Notes: generated from the sequence alone by a model not told the origin. A DNA stretch of 64,000 nt from Rahnella sikkimica (GCF_002951615.1 NZ_CP019062.1:1364001-1428000); one strand, 5' to 3'; positions 54,406 through 64,000 are shown, counted from the stretch's first letter. Made by a program: numbers and translations.

Positions 54406-55104
54406 TCACTCGGCAAAAAGCTGATCGTACACATGTTGTAAATGCCGGCTCATCCGCGCTTTCGCGCCGGCACCATCACCCGCCAGAATGGCATCCAAAA
54501 TCCCCTGATGATCGGCGTTCATCTCGCGGGCGAAATCGACTTCGGTGTAATGACTTTCAAGCCGCATAAACCGGCGGGAACGACGTTTGTCCCACAGGTA
54601 TCCCATCATGTCGTGCAGGACTTCGTTGCCGGTCATTTCACTGATCATCAGATGGAAACGGCGGTCGGCTTCCAGAAAAGCATCATTGTTGGCATTCAGG
54701 CCGCTTAACTCATCGGCGATTTCTTTCAGTTTGGCTCTCTGGTCGTCCGTGCCGTTCAGCGCGGCCAGTTCGGCGGTCATTGATTCGTAAATCTGCCGCG
54801 CCCTGACCAGCGATTGCAGGCTGAACTCTTCTTCTGACGTCATCACCGGCGCGGCAGGTGTGGCCTGCGGGAGCGGGTCGTTGACGTAAACGCCGTTGCC
54901 TGTGCGGATTTCCACCCAGCCGGTGATCTCCAGCGCAATCAGCGCTTCACGTATCGATGAGCGGCTGACGCCCAGCTGTTTGGCCAAATCGCGCTCAGAA
55001 GGGATCATCGCCCCCGGCGCGAACTGGCCGGTATTAATGCAATTAATCAATACATTAGAAATCTGGCGATAGAGCCTTTCGACTTTCAGGGTGGGCAAAT
55101 CCAT
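54406..55104 (-). CDS. GntR/FadR-family regulator, UxuR/ExuR-like
   Basis: Regulator of 232 residues with an N-terminal winged helix (about 5-70; SERDLAKQLGVSRSSIREAL) and an FCD effector domain with metal-binding histidines (DRRFHLMIS, MNADHQGI, SRHLQHV). It is divergent from uxuA and so probably responds to a hexuronate such as fructuronate. It is distinct in detail from E. coli UxuR and ExuR. The start chosen is the ATG at 55104 with GGAG 8 bases upstream; the longer frame from 55152 would cross a palindrome that looks like an operator. Confidence 0.82.
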   Translation of the reverse strand: MDLPTLKVERLYRQISNVLINCINTGQFAPGAMIPSERDLAKQLGVSRSSIREALIALEITGWVEIRTGNGVYVNDPLPQATPAAPVMTSEEEFSLQSLVRARQIYESMTAELAALNGTDDQRAKLKEIADELSGLNANNDAFLEADRRFHLMISEMTGNEVLHDMMGYLWDKRRSRRFMRLESHYTEVDFAREMNADHQGILDAILAGDGAGAKARMSRHLQHVYDQLFAE

Positions 55105-55144
55105 TATTTTCTCCGTGCAGGTGCTGGATCCTAAATCTGTTATC

Positions 55145-55164
55145 CCGATCACATTAATGATCGG
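55145..55164. promoter_or_regulatory. Perfect palindrome, candidate operator of the GntR gene
   Basis: CCGATCA and TGATCGG form perfect 7-base arms around CATTAA. The palindrome lies 41 bases before the regulator's chosen start. Confidence 0.5.
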
Positions 55165-55195
55165 TTCGATGCTGAATCATATGTCGGTCTGATGG

Positions 55196-55223
55196 CCTGA
55201 CCAGCAGACCACCTGACCAGACC
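55196..55223. promoter_or_regulatory. Direct repeats of CCTGACCAG, candidate regulator site
   Basis: CCTGACCAGCAGACC (55196-55210) and CCTGACCAGACC (55212-55223) repeat the same core about 16 bases apart. GGTCTG at 55186-55191 forms an inverted half. They lie 78-105 bases upstream of uxuA. Confidence 0.45.
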
Positions 55224-55300
55224 GCGCATTAAGATTGAACTTATCACCGGCCATGCGTCAACTACATTCAGATGTCAGATAACAATTTTAAGGAAAAAAC

Positions 55301-56485
55301 ATGGAACAGACTTGGCGTTGGTACGGCCCGAATGACCCGGTTTCACTGGATGATGTGCGTCAGGCTGGCGCGACCGGCGTGGTGACCGCCCTGCACCATA
55401 TCCCGAACGGTGAAGTCTGGCCGGTGGATGAAATCAAAAAACGTCAGGCGCAGCTGGAAGCTAAAGGTCTGGTGTGGTCCGTGGTAGAAAGTATTCCGGT
55501 GCATGAAGAAATCAAAACCCGCAGCGGAAACGTCGATCAGCACATCGCCAATTATCAGCAATCCATCCGTAACCTGGCGGAATGTGGCATCGACACGGTC
55601 TGCTACAACTTCATGCCGGTTCTGGACTGGACGCGTACCGATCTGGGTTATTTATTGCCGGACGGTTCCCGCGCTCTGCGTTTTGACCACATCGCGTTTG
55701 CCGCTTTCGAATTGCATCTTCTGAAACGCGAAGGCGCGAAATCTTATTACAGCGCGGAAGAACAAAAACAGGCTGCGGATTACTTTGCTGCAATGACGCA
55801 GGCAGAGAAAGACCAGCTGGTTTCCAACATTATTGCCGGTTTACCGGGCGCGGAAGAAGGCTATACGCTGGATCAGTTCCGTGCGCGTCTGGCCACTTAC
55901 GACGGCATTGATAAAGCTAAACTGCGCGAAAACATGGCGCATTTCCTGCGCAGTATCGTGCCGGTTGCTGAGCAATGCGGTCTGAGCCTGGCGGTTCACC
56001 CGGATGATCCTCCGCGCCCTATCCTCGGCCTGCCGCGCATTATCTCCACCATCGAAGATATGCAATGGCTGAAAGAAACGGTCGACAGCATCCACAACGG
56101 TTTCTGTTTCTGCACCGGTTCTTACGGCGTTCGCGAAGACAATGATTTGGTGAAGATGATGACCACCTACGCAGACCGCGTTCACTTCATCCATCTGCGC
56201 GCCACCCAGCGTGAAGAGATCCCGGGCAGTTTCCACGAAGCGGATCATTTAGACGGTGATGTGGATATGGTGGCAGTCATCAAAGCCATCCTGACCGAAG
56301 AACAAACCCGCCGCAAAGCCGGTAACCTGCGCGCAATCCCGATGCGTCCGGATCACGGGCATCAGATGCTCGATGATCTGCATAAGAAGACGAATCCGGG
56401 GTACTCGGCGATCGGGCGCTTACGCGGCTTGGCGGAATTGCGCGGCGTTGAGCGGGCACTGAAGCAAAGTTTCTTCAGCGAGTAA
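55301..56485 (+). CDS. uxuA: Mannonate dehydratase
   Basis: The 394-residue enzyme converts D-mannonate to 2-keto-3-deoxygluconate in glucuronate breakdown. Full-length match to Uxu[20 protein letters not shown] at the N-terminus, [33 protein letters not shown] and [10 protein letters not shown], with metal-site histidines. AAGGA is about 9 bases before the ATG. The usual partner uxuB does not follow; the gene stands alone, ahead of repeat composite F and convergent with araC. Confidence 0.96.
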   Translation: MEQTWRWYGPNDPVSLDDVRQAGATGVVTALHHIPNGEVWPVDEIKKRQAQLEAKGLVWSVVESIPVHEEIKTRSGNVDQHIANYQQSIRNLAECGIDTVCYNFMPVLDWTRTDLGYLLPDGSRALRFDHIAFAAFELHLLKREGAKSYYSAEEQKQAADYFAAMTQAEKDQLVSNIIAGLPGAEEGYTLDQFRARLATYDGIDKAKLRENMAHFLRSIVPVAEQCGLSLAVHPDDPPRPILGLPRIISTIEDMQWLKETVDSIHNGFCFCTGSYGVREDNDLVKMMTTYADRVHFIHLRATQREEIPGSFHEADHLDGDVDMVAVIKAILTEEQTRRKAGNLRAIPMRPDHGHQMLDDLHKKTNPGYSAIGRLRGLAELRGVERALKQSFFSE

Positions 56486-56525
56486 CCTCGCGGGGGGATT
56501 GCTGACCGCAGAGGTTTTGGTTTTT

Positions 56526-57330
56526 CACTTGCAGTGAAGGGGCTGAATTCTCTGACCGAGGAAATTTCGGTTTCTCAATTGCAGTGAAGGTGCTCATAGC
56601 GGATGGAGGAAATTTCGGTTTCTCAATTGCGGTGATCGCTCAGCGGCTGGTGCCGAAACCGAGCAAGGGAGGAAAGTGCTTTTCCTCCCTTGCATCCCTC
56701 CTCGCTTTTTTCAACACGCGCTGTCGCTGGGTCGACGGACATGTTCTGCAACACCTGCGTGTGGCGCGAAATCTTGCCGCTGCGCGGTTCCTTCATTTCG
56801 GTCTTCGAGCCTTAGGTCTCGAAACGCTCATTCAGCAAAATTTCTGAGTGCGCCATCTCACCGTTCAAAATAATCGATTTTCAGACTTCTTAGTTTATTT
56901 AAAATAATGAATAGCATGGCGAGGTTGTGAACTAAAAAGCCATTGGCCGCTTTCAAAAATCGCGCCGTAGGGAGAGGTGGAAAACCGCGAATCTTTTCGC
57001 GCGGTTTGTAACCCGACTGGCGGGAACCGCGCAGCGGCGGGATTTTGCGGCAATAGCCGTAGCTGCTGAAACATAGCCAGCCAGCGGTAGCGCGCAGTAA
57101 TAAAGACGTGGAGATTCAAAAGAGGGGCCGTCTTGCCCCTCTTTTGTCGGTTTAGGCACAGCGCGTTAAGCGATCACCGCAATTGAGAAACCGAAACTTT
57201 CTCTATTCTCAGCTTTAGCGTAAATTTCGGCGCAACGAAATAAGCGATCACCGCAATTGGGAAACCGAAACTTTCTCGGTCAGAGAATTCAGCCCCTCAC
57301 TGCAAGTGAAAAGCCGCCAGTTGCAGCGGC
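56526..57330. repeat. Long composite inverted repeat F (uxuA / araC junction)
   Basis: Near-symmetric structure: it opens with CACTTGCAGTGAAGGGGCTG and closes with the inverted counterpart CAGCCCCTCACTGCAAGTG. Each end carries AATTTCGGTTTCTC-like segments, duplicated on both sides. Units are at about 56526-56870 and 56938-57330. Variable hairpins are GCAAGGGAGGAAA/TTTCCTCCCTTGC (56663-56675/56681-56693) and CAAAAGAGGGGC/GCCCCTCTTTTG (57117-57128/57135-57146), both perfect. The centre (56880-56935) is AT-rich. Confidence 0.85.
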
Positions 57331-57339
57331 CTCTGCAAA

Positions 57340-58275
57340 TCAGAAATGATATGAAACCTGATTCTCCTGCTCCGGCCACGGCTGCGATTTGTACGGTTTG
57401 GCCGGGTAATTAATCTCCACGCTGCGGCGGCGGAAATCACTCGGGCTCACCCCTACCCGCTTGCGGAAAACACGCGAGAAATACAACTGATCGTCATAAC
57501 CCACCACGCGGCCAATGGTCGCAATCGATTCCTGGGTAGTCTGTAACAGCAGTTTGGCGCGGATCACACGCTGATCTTCACGCCAGCGCAGAATGTTGAT
57601 CCCGACCTGTTCGCGGAATAAATGCGCCAGACGCGATGGCGACAGGCAAACGTGGCGTGCGACTTCATCGATGCGCAACTCACCGGCCAGATTGCCGGTA
57701 ATAAACTGGCAGGCTTCGATGACGCGCGGATCCATAATCTTTTGCGGACTCTGCGGGTCTTCTTCCATTGCGCGCAGCAATAGGCGCTCCAGCAGATTCA
57801 TTCCTAATTCTTCACAGAAACGACGGCCCGATTTTTGGGTTTGTTCAATGTTGGCAAATAACCGGTCGAATTCCAGCAGCAAGGTGTTATTTGGCAGGGA
57901 AAGACGCCCGACGTCGCGGGTTTTAGTGTGCCATTCCAGCCAGTCCGCCCAGTAGGCGCGCGGACGGAAATACACCCAGCGGTGATACCACGAATCGGCA
58001 TTGGCCGAACGGGCGTATAAATGACGCGCTTTCGGCGGAAACAGCAAAAGGTCGCCGGGATTGCAGTAAAACGTGTCTTCACCGTCAAAGACTTTCCCCT
58101 GCCCTTTGACCGTCAGATTAAGAATGTACCCTTTCATGCCGCCGGGGCGGTCAATCGCGAAATCCAGCGGCCCGTCAGCAAGGATCGGTGTCATACCGGC
58201 GACCAGATAGGCATTGAAACTGTAACCCGGCAACAGCGGGTTTTGCTGCTGATCCTGAATCATACGGTGATACAT
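57340..58275 (-). CDS. araC: L-arabinose regulator AraC
   Basis: The 311-residue protein has an arabinose-binding cupin domain ([32 protein letters not shown]) and a C-terminal pair of helix-turn-helix motifs (about 200-300; [18 protein letters not shown] and [22 protein letters not shown]). It activates araBAD and araFGH with arabinose. The ATG at 58275 has AGGAGG 4 bases upstream. It lies downstream of araFGH in the same direction, not divergent from araB as in E. coli, and an AraC half-site precedes it. Confidence 0.95.
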   Translation of the reverse strand: MYHRMIQDQQQNPLLPGYSFNAYLVAGMTPILADGPLDFAIDRPGGMKGYILNLTVKGQGKVFDGEDTFYCNPGDLLLFPPKARHLYARSANADSWYHRWVYFRPRAYWADWLEWHTKTRDVGRLSLPNNTLLLEFDRLFANIEQTQKSGRRFCEELGMNLLERLLLRAMEEDPQSPQKIMDPRVIEACQFITGNLAGELRIDEVARHVCLSPSRLAHLFREQVGINILRWREDQRVIRAKLLLQTTQESIATIGRVVGYDDQLYFSRVFRKRVGVSPSDFRRRSVEINYPAKPYKSQPWPEQENQVSYHF

Positions 58276-58300
58276 CGAACCTCCTGAAACTTATCGTGGC

Positions 58301-58317
58301 TATGGACTTTTTATCTA
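58301..58317 (-). promoter_or_regulatory. AraC half-site upstream of araC
   Basis: On the minus strand TAGA-TAAAAAG-TCCATA fits the AraC pattern TAGC-N7-TCCATA with one mismatch. It is 26-42 bases before the araC ATG and suggests autoregulation. Confidence 0.6.
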
Positions 58318-58382
58318 TTCTAATCGGCGGTGAAAACGCTGCCAGCAAACGTTACTAATTTGTGAACAACAACGCGTTTTTA

Positions 58383-58414
58383 CGGCATTTAACCCCTGTA
58401 AGCGTTAAATGCCG
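58383..58414. other. Perfect 11-base hairpin between araH and araC
   Basis: CGGCATTTAAC and GTTAAATGCCG pair around a 10-base loop. There is no T-run on either side, so it is a weak or Rho-assisted end for araFGH, or an mRNA-stabilising structure. Confidence 0.6.
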
Positions 58415-58452
58415 TCGGTATTACGCGGTGAAAGCGTTATCACAAAACCGAA

Positions 58453-59457
58453 TTAAACGGTCTTTTTCGCTTTCTGTTTATAACGGTCGAAGATCACCGC
58501 CGCCAGCAGGATCAGACCACGTACCACGTATTGTGAGAACGGAGAAATGTTCAGCAGATTCATCGCATTTTCTACGGTGCCCAGGATCAGGATGCCGGAA
58601 ACCACGTAGGAAATTTTGCCGATCCCGCCTTTCAGTGAAACGCCGCCCAGCACGCAGGCGGAGATGACGATCAGCTCAAAGCCCAGAGAGGTCATTGGCT
58701 GGCCGCTGGTCATACGCGACGCCAGAATGATCCCCGCCGCCGCCGATACCAGCCCGGAGAGCACAAAGATGATGATTTTCGTGCGAACCACCGGCACACC
58801 GGCCAGGCGCGCCGCATCTTCATTACCGCCAATCGCCAGCGTGTTACGCCCGAAAGTGGTTTTGTTCAGCAGCAGACCGAAGATAATCAGGCAGCCGACA
58901 GTCAGCCAGATCGGCGCAGGCAGGCCGAACCAGTTAGCATAGCCGAGCGCGAAGAAACGTTCGTCTTCGATACCGACTGCTTTACCGTCAGAAATGATGT
59001 ACGCCAGACCGCGCACAATCTGCATGGTGGCAAGTGTGGTGATCAGCGCATTGATTTTCAGGCGGGCGATAACGAAACCGTTGAGCAAACCGGTCAGCAT
59101 CCCCAGCAGTAAACCGGCAGCGACGCCAATCCACAGGCTTTCAGTCATGTTGATGACCACCGCCGTGGTGACACCGGCGCAGGCAATCACCGAGGCAACG
59201 GACAGGTCGAAGTCACCGGACGCCAGGCAGAACAGCATCCCGCAGGCCACCATGCCCGACATTGAAATCGCCAGCCCCAGGCCTTTCATGTTGATGAAAG
59301 AGCTGAAGTTCGGCACGAAAACAGAACAGGCGATAAACAGCACGGCGAACACGACTAACATGCCGTAGCTGTCCCAGATACGCATCAGCCCTTGCCCGCT
59401 GCGCGACGCAGCTGAAGGTTGATCCGGTTTGGCTGAATTGGTTGTCATACTCGACAT
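58453..59457 (-). CDS. araH: L-arabinose ABC importer, permease AraH
   Basis: Sugar ABC permease of 334 residues with about nine helices. FCLASGDFDLSVASVIACAGV and ISACVLGGVSLKGGIGKI are hallmarks of the ribose/arabinose permease family, and the sequence follows E. coli AraH closely. It lies 18 bases after araG in the araFGH operon. A second ATG three codons in (MTTNS) is an alternative start. Confidence 0.95.
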   Translation of the reverse strand: MSSMTTNSAKPDQPSAASRSGQGLMRIWDSYGMLVVFAVLFIACSVFVPNFSSFINMKGLGLAISMSGMVACGMLFCLASGDFDLSVASVIACAGVTTAVVINMTESLWIGVAAGLLLGMLTGLLNGFVIARLKINALITTLATMQIVRGLAYIISDGKAVGIEDERFFALGYANWFGLPAPIWLTVGCLIIFGLLLNKTTFGRNTLAIGGNEDAARLAGVPVVRTKIIIFVLSGLVSAAAGIILASRMTSGQPMTSLGFELIVISACVLGGVSLKGGIGKISYVVSGILILGTVENAMNLLNISPFSQYVVRGLILLAAVIFDRYKQKAKKTV

Positions 59458-59475
59458 AATTTTTTTGCTCCTCAG

Positions 59476-61059
59476 TCAGGCAGCGTCAGGGGCAGAGTCA
59501 AGATCTGGCGTTCGCAGCATGGCGAGCCCCAGCGCTTTTTCTTCGGTTGCGTCGTCGTGCATCAGTTGTCCGGAGATGGCGCCTTCGCGCATCACCACAA
59601 TTCTGTCGGCCAGACCCAGCACTTCCGGTAAATCACTGGAGGCAAACAGCACGGCAATGCCCTGTTTCGCCAGTGAGTAAATCACGTTGTAGATTTCATG
59701 CTTGGCACCGACGTCAATTCCGCGCGTCGGTTCGTCGAGCAAAATGACTTTCATGTCTTCCGACAGCCAGCGGCCAAGAATGGCTTTCTGCTGGTTGCCG
59801 CCGGACAGGTTCATGATCAGCTGCTGGTCGGACGGGGTTTTGATGTTCAGCGCTTCAATATGTTTGCGCGCATTTTTGACTTCCCAGGCGTTGTTAATCA
59901 GGCACCCCGCTTTCACCGTTTTGCGGCGGGCGCTGATGTTGATGTTGTCGCGCACAGAATGCACCGGAATGATGCCGTCGGCCTTGCGGTCTTCCGGGCA
60001 CAGCATGATGCCGAGGCGGATGGCGTCAGCCGGTTTGCGGATATTCAGCGCTTCGCCGTCCAGCCGGACGGTGCCGCCGGTAATGCGCGTGCCGCCGAAC
60101 AGACCTTTCATCAGCTCACTGCGCCCGGCACCCACCAGCCCGAACAGACCGACGATTTCCCCCTGACGCACGGTCAGGCTGACCGGCGTTCTCACGCCCG
60201 GCGCTTTGACGTCATCCAGCTCCAGACGGATTTCGCCGTGCGGGCGCGGCGCGTAACCGTAGATGTCATCCAGATTACGACCCACCATCGCCTGCACCAG
60301 CTTGCTGTTATCGACCTGCGTCATGTCGTCGAAAGTCCGCACGTAACGACCATCTTTGAAAACAGTGACAGCGTCACTTAATGCAAAAATTTCTTCCATT
60401 CTGTGTGAAACATACAAAATGACGCGCCCTTCGGCACGTAACTCGCGGATAACGCGGAATAATTGTTCGATTTCACGGGCAGACAGCGAGCTGGTCGGTT
60501 CGTCAAACGCAATGATTTTGGCGTTACGCGCCAGCGCTTTGGCGATTTCCACCATCTGCCACTGGCCGATGGAGAGATATTTCAGCGGCGTGTCGGGGTC
60601 GATATCCAGCCCGAGATGCTCCAGCTGGATTTTGGTTTCATAGCGCAGCAATTTACGGTTCACGAACCCGTGTTTACTCGGCAACTGCCCGAGATAAATG
60701 TTTTCTGCCACCGTCATTTCCGGCACCAGATGCAGTTCCTGATAAATGATCGCCACACCGGCATCGAGCGCATCGGTGGTGTTGTTAAACGCCACCGGCT
60801 GGCCTTTGATGTGAATATTGCCCTGCGACGGCTGATAATTTCCGCTGAGGATTTTCAGCAGCGTGGATTTGCCCGCGCCGTTTTCGCCCATCAGCGCATG
60901 AATTTGTCCGGCGTAACAATTGAATGAAATACCGTCCAGCGCTTTCACGCCCGGAAAAGTTTTGCCAATGTCATGGAATTCCAGATACGGCCTGGCCGCA
61001 TCAAACTCCGTCAGTGACGGTGTCAGCAAAGGCGTCTTATTTGAAGATTGCTGAGTCAT
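59476..61059 (-). CDS. araG: L-arabinose ABC importer, ATPase AraG
   Basis: Tandem ATPase of 527 residues with two ABC modules: Walker [10 protein letters not shown] in the first and the GLVGAGRSE variant in the second, signatures LSIGQWQ and LSGGNQQK, and Walker [13 protein letters not shown] and [12 protein letters not shown]. It energises arabinose uptake with AraF and AraH. It has about 20 more N-terminal residues than E. coli AraG, ahead of [17 protein letters not shown]. No internal ATG in this stretch gives a shorter form. Confidence 0.96.
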   Translation of the reverse strand: MTQQSSNKTPLLTPSLTEFDAARPYLEFHDIGKTFPGVKALDGISFNCYAGQIHALMGENGAGKSTLLKILSGNYQPSQGNIHIKGQPVAFNNTTDALDAGVAIIYQELHLVPEMTVAENIYLGQLPSKHGFVNRKLLRYETKIQLEHLGLDIDPDTPLKYLSIGQWQMVEIAKALARNAKIIAFDEPTSSLSAREIEQLFRVIRELRAEGRVILYVSHRMEEIFALSDAVTVFKDGRYVRTFDDMTQVDNSKLVQAMVGRNLDDIYGYAPRPHGEIRLELDDVKAPGVRTPVSLTVRQGEIVGLFGLVGAGRSELMKGLFGGTRITGGTVRLDGEALNIRKPADAIRLGIMLCPEDRKADGIIPVHSVRDNINISARRKTVKAGCLINNAWEVKNARKHIEALNIKTPSDQQLIMNLSGGNQQKAILGRWLSEDMKVILLDEPTRGIDVGAKHEIYNVIYSLAKQGIAVLFASSDLPEVLGLADRIVVMREGAISGQLMHDDATEEKALGLAMLRTPDLDSAPDAA

Positions 61060-61175
61060 AGTGGCTACCTGGAAAATATGTGAAAGATTTCAAACCGATT
61101 ACTGCACCACAGAAAACAGTCGCATTTCTTAACCGTCGTCCGGGGTGCAGTAACTCAATTCAGGTCAGGCAAAAA

Positions 61176-62162
61176 TTACATCAGGCCTTTCTTCTTCAGT
61201 TCTTCTTTGAAGTTGTCGCGGGTAATCAATACAACATCCGTCACTTCGGTGAATTTCGGGGGTTCAACGCCTTTGGTCACCCATTCGTTCAGCATCTGGA
61301 TACTTTTGTAACCGTGGATATCCGGGCTTGGTAACAGGGAGCCGTAGAAGCCGGTTTGTGCGCTTTTTGACAGCTCATTCACCGCATCCACACCGTTGAT
61401 GCCGATGCCGATCACGTTCGCAGCCTTAAAGCCCTGACCTTCCGTTGCACGCACGCCACCCAGAACGGTGTTGTCGTTCATGCCGATGATCAGCCAGTTT
61501 TTTACGTCAGGATGTTGCACCAGCAGGGAGTTACCGGCATCCAGTGCGCCGGGGATGTCGTTAGATTTTGTCGGGACTTTATAGATTTGTTTTACCGGGA
61601 AACCGGCGGCTTTCAGCGCGTCCATAGAACCGGAAGTGCGGCGGCGCGCAGTGTCCAGCTCATCAGCCGTGATGGCCATAACGCCGGTGTCGGCGACTTT
61701 CCAGCCGCGTTTTTGCATTTCTTTATACAGTTCCTGGCCCTGACGTTCGCCGATTTTGGTCGCGGCCATCATGACTAATGGCACATCATCCATCGGTTTG
61801 CCTTTGGCATTCACAAACTGGTCATCGACCTGGATCACTTTCATGTCATAGCTGCGGGCCTTGGCCATAATGGCCGGGCCAAGACGCGGGTCTGGTGTGC
61901 AGATAACAAAGCCTTTCGCGCCGTTTGCCGCGAGGCTGTCAATGGCATTCAGCGTTTTTTCGCCATCCGGTACGGCAATTTTAATGACCTCAAAGTTCAG
62001 ATCCTTACCGGCTTTATCAGCGAAGCGCCATTCAGTCTGGAACCACGGCTCTTCCGGCTGTTTAACCAGGAAACCCAGCTTCGGATTTTCGGCTGCCATA
62101 GCTGAATGTGACATAACGGCAGCTAAACCAACCGCCGCTAACGCCTTAGTGAATTTATGCAT
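61176..62162 (-). CDS. araF: L-arabinose-binding periplasmic protein AraF
   Basis: The 328-residue protein has a signal peptide (cleavage at AMA-AEN). The mature sugar-binding protein matches AraF: KLGFLVKQPEEPWFQTEWRF, KVIQVDDQFVNAKGKP and WLIIGMNDNTVLGGVRATEG. It delivers L-arabinose to AraGH. It is the first gene of araFGH, with 116 bases before araG, and is divergent from araB. Confidence 0.96.
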   Translation of the reverse strand: MHKFTKALAAVGLAAVMSHSAMAAENPKLGFLVKQPEEPWFQTEWRFADKAGKDLNFEVIKIAVPDGEKTLNAIDSLAANGAKGFVICTPDPRLGPAIMAKARSYDMKVIQVDDQFVNAKGKPMDDVPLVMMAATKIGERQGQELYKEMQKRGWKVADTGVMAITADELDTARRRTSGSMDALKAAGFPVKQIYKVPTKSNDIPGALDAGNSLLVQHPDVKNWLIIGMNDNTVLGGVRATEGQGFKAANVIGIGINGVDAVNELSKSAQTGFYGSLLPSPDIHGYKSIQMLNEWVTKGVEPPKFTEVTDVVLITRDNFKEELKKKGLM

Positions 62163-62578
62163 GATGTTCTCCGACTTTTATTGTTGTTTTTCACGATCCC
62201 GGCCCTGAATGGGAAGGTTTGCCATCGTCGTGAAAACGTTATCAGTAGCGTAAGGAAACAAATTCGGAGTGCGGCGAAGTCCGGTATATAGCGGATTTAC
62301 GTCACACTCTCTTGTAAGACGCAGTCAGTTTTAGCGGTAATTTTGCAGCGAAATGTAGAGCGCTATCACACGGCGGGAAAACAGCAGGTTTGTACATAGA
62401 TATAGCGATTTTAGCCAAACGCTAACATTTGACCAACCTCACAGAAACATCATGAGGAGCAGATTTGTGCATACTTCCAGCTAACGCCTCCTCACTCACT
62501 TTTTGCCATCCTCCTACTGTTAGAGCAATTCGATTCGCCGCCGTAATGACTACGGCAAACCTGAAGGAGTGAGAAAGA
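62163..62578. promoter_or_regulatory. araF / araB divergent control region
   Basis: This 416-base region holds both promoters. The araB -10 box TACTGT (62515-62520) and the segment before it (CACTTTTTGCCATC) resemble the E. coli araBAD promoter. TAGC-GATTTTA-GCCAAA near 62403-62419 is a possible AraC half-site with 4 of 6 matches in the second box. A CRP site is at 62428-62443. The left part serves araF and holds no site that I could name. Confidence 0.6.
62428..62443 (+). promoter_or_regulatory. CRP site between araF and araB
   Basis: TTTGA-CCAACC-TCACA matches the CRP consensus TGTGA-N6-TCACA at 9 of 10 positions. It is 136 bases before the araB ATG. Confidence 0.6.
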
Positions 62579-64000
62579 ATGACGCAAGGTGCGATTGCTC
62601 TTGGTCTTGATTTTGGCAGCGATTCCGTCCGGGCACTGGCCGTTGATTGTCAGACCGGTGCCGAGATGGAAACCGACGTGGTTTACTACCCGCGCTGGAA
62701 TGAGGGGCGCTACTGTGATGCGGCAATAAATCAGTTCCGCCACCATCCGCTTGATTATATTGAAGCGATGGAACAGGCGATTAAAAACGTCGTACAACGT
62801 CTGGGCCATGAACGCGCTGCACGCGTGATCGGTATCGGCGTCGATTCCACCGGTTCCACGCCCGCGCCGGTGGACAAAGACGGCAACATTCTGGCACTGA
62901 ATCCTGAATTCGCCGAAAACCCGAACGCCATGTTCGTGTTATGGAAAGATCACACGGCAATAGAAGAAGCCGAAGAGATTAACCGTCTGTGCCGCAGCGG
63001 GGATTTCCCCGACTATTCCCGCTATATCGGCGGCGTTTACTCCTCCGAATGGTTCTGGGCCAAAATTCTCCATGTTTCCCGCGCCGACAACGCTGTCACT
63101 AAAGCCGCCGCTTCCTGGGTGGAATTGTGCGACTGGGTGCCTGCCCTGCTTTCCGGCACCACTGCGCCGGACAAAGTCGTGCGTGGCCGTTGCAGCGCCG
63201 GGCACAAAATGCTCTGGCATCCGTCGTGGGGTGGCCTGCCGCCGAAAGAGTTTTTCGCAGCACTCGACCCGTTATTAGTGGAAGACCTGCCGTATCCGCT
63301 GTTTACCGAAACCGTCACTGCCGAACAGGCCGTGGGCAAGCTTACCCCTGAATGGGCACAGCGCCTGGGTTTACCGGCGAGCGTGGTGCTTTCCGGCGGT
63401 GCGTTTGACTGCCACATGGGCGCGGTCGGTGCCGGTGCGCAGCCTTACACGCTGGTCAAAGTCATCGGTACCTCCACCTGCGACATCCTGATTGCCGATA
63501 AAGAACGCGTGAACGACCGCGCGATTGCCGGGATTTGTGGTCAGGTAGAAGGCAGCGTTGTGCCGGACATGATCGGGATGGAAGCCGGGCAATCTGCGTT
63601 TGGCGACATGTACGCGTGGTTCAGCCGCCTGCTGAGCTGGCCGCTGATTCAGGCCGCGAAGGCCCATCCGGAACTGAAAGAACAGCTCACCGCCTTACAA
63701 AAAAATCTGCTGCCCGACCTGACCGCCGCGTGGGCCGCGAATCCAAAGCTGGATCATCTGCCGCTGGTGCTCGACTGGTTTAACGGACGCCGGACGCCGT
63801 TTGCCAATCAGCGCCTGAAAGGCGTCATTACTGACATCAATCTCGGCACCGAAGCGCCGGAACTGTTCGGCGGTTTCATTGCGGCCACCGCCTTTGGTGC
63901 GCGCGCGATTATGGAATGTTTCGAACAACAGGATATTCCGGTTGAAAACGTTCTCACCCTCGGCGGTATTGCCCGTAAATCGCCGGTCATCATGCAGGTT
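62579..64000 (+). CDS. araB: Ribulokinase AraB, 3' end cut by window edge
   Basis: The frame is open from ATG 62579 to the last base, 474 codons out of about 565 in the family. AraB phosphorylates L-ribulose. The FGGY-kinase N-terminal motif is [15 protein letters not shown], and [33 protein letters not shown] and [16 protein letters not shown] match the family. AAGGAG lies 9 bases before the ATG. Beyond the window, araA and araD would be expected from the family's usual operon. Confidence 0.96.
   Translation, partial: MTQGAIALGLDFGSDSVRALAVDCQTGAEMETDVVYYPRWNEGRYCDAAINQFRHHPLDYIEAMEQAIKNVVQRLGHERAARVIGIGVDSTGSTPAPVDKDGNILALNPEFAENPNAMFVLWKDHTAIEEAEEINRLCRSGDFPDYSRYIGGVYSSEWFWAKILHVSRADNAVTKAAASWVELCDWVPALLSGTTAPDKVVRGRCSAGHKMLWHPSWGGLPPKEFFAALDPLLVEDLPYPLFTETVTAEQAVGKLTPEWAQRLGLPASVVLSGGAFDCHMGAVGAGAQPYTLVKVIGTSTCDILIADKERVNDRAIAGICGQVEGSVVPDMIGMEAGQSAFGDMYAWFSRLLSWPLIQAAKAHPELKEQLTALQKNLLPDLTAAWAANPKLDHLPLVLDWFNGRRTPFANQRLKGVITDINLGTEAPELFGGFIAATAFGARAIMECFEQQDIPVENVLTLGGIARKSPVIMQV

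Overview
The window is a chromosomal segment of an enterobacterium. The left third keeps Escherichia coli terminus-region genes in recognisable order (ydfG; ynfA, ynfB, ynfD; malI-malX-malY-add-ydgJ). It also holds a complete hut pathway, an E. coli-type cellulose operon and an araFGH-araC block divergent from araB. Protein matches and these arrangements suggest a Yersiniaceae-type genus such as Rahnella or Serratia; the genus is inference, made without a database search.

Layout. 1-3.0 kb: a truncated YiiG-like lipoprotein, an AT-rich membrane protein of unknown function and a DHA2 transporter. 3.0-10.7 kb: aldo/keto reductase, ydfG, a purine permease divergent from a LysR regulator, the ynf genes, and malI. 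10.9-17.1 kb: malX, malY, add, yfeH, ydgJ. 17.9-23.9 kb: a six-gene operon with a NitT/TauT-type ABC importer, a histidinol dehydrogenase paralogue, an APH-like kinase and an SDR. 24.7-28.2 kb: an iron-type dehydrogenase, an FMN 2-hydroxyacid oxidase and a HisC paralogue. 28.3-39.9 kb: hutU, hutH, a second NitT/TauT-type importer, hutD, hutF, hutC, hutI, hutG. 40.8-53.7 kb: bcsC-B-A-Q-R divergent from bcsE-F-G, with no bcsZ between bcsB and bcsC. 54.4-56.5 kb: a GntR regulator divergent from uxuA. 57.3-64 kb: araC, araH, araG, araF divergent from araB, which runs off the window.

How it works together. Histidine is degraded by HutH, HutU, HutI, HutF and HutG to glutamate, formate and two ammonia. 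Five copies of a 10-base motif, TGTCTATACA (TGTATAGACA on the other strand), lie before hutH, the hut importer, hutF/hutC, hutI and, about 14 kb away from hutH, the six-gene importer/HisD-paralogue operon. This makes one probable HutC regulon that includes an undescribed branch. The HisC paralogue and FMN oxidase overlap by 4 bases, and a hydroxycarboxylate-dehydrogenase-like gene lies next to them. Together they could turn a 2-hydroxy acid such as imidazolelactate into histidine to feed hut.

Non-coding structure. Five of the eight convergent gene junctions hold a 650-900 base composite made of two inverted copies of a roughly 230-300 base hairpin-rich repeat unit. One hairpin in the unit changes its sequence from copy to copy while keeping its pairing. 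A GC-rich 105-127 base inverted repeat sits in the centre of two of these composites, beside a lone unit at 17.4 kb, and alone after malY. No rRNA, tRNA, CRISPR array, insertion sequence with transposase or prophage gene was seen.
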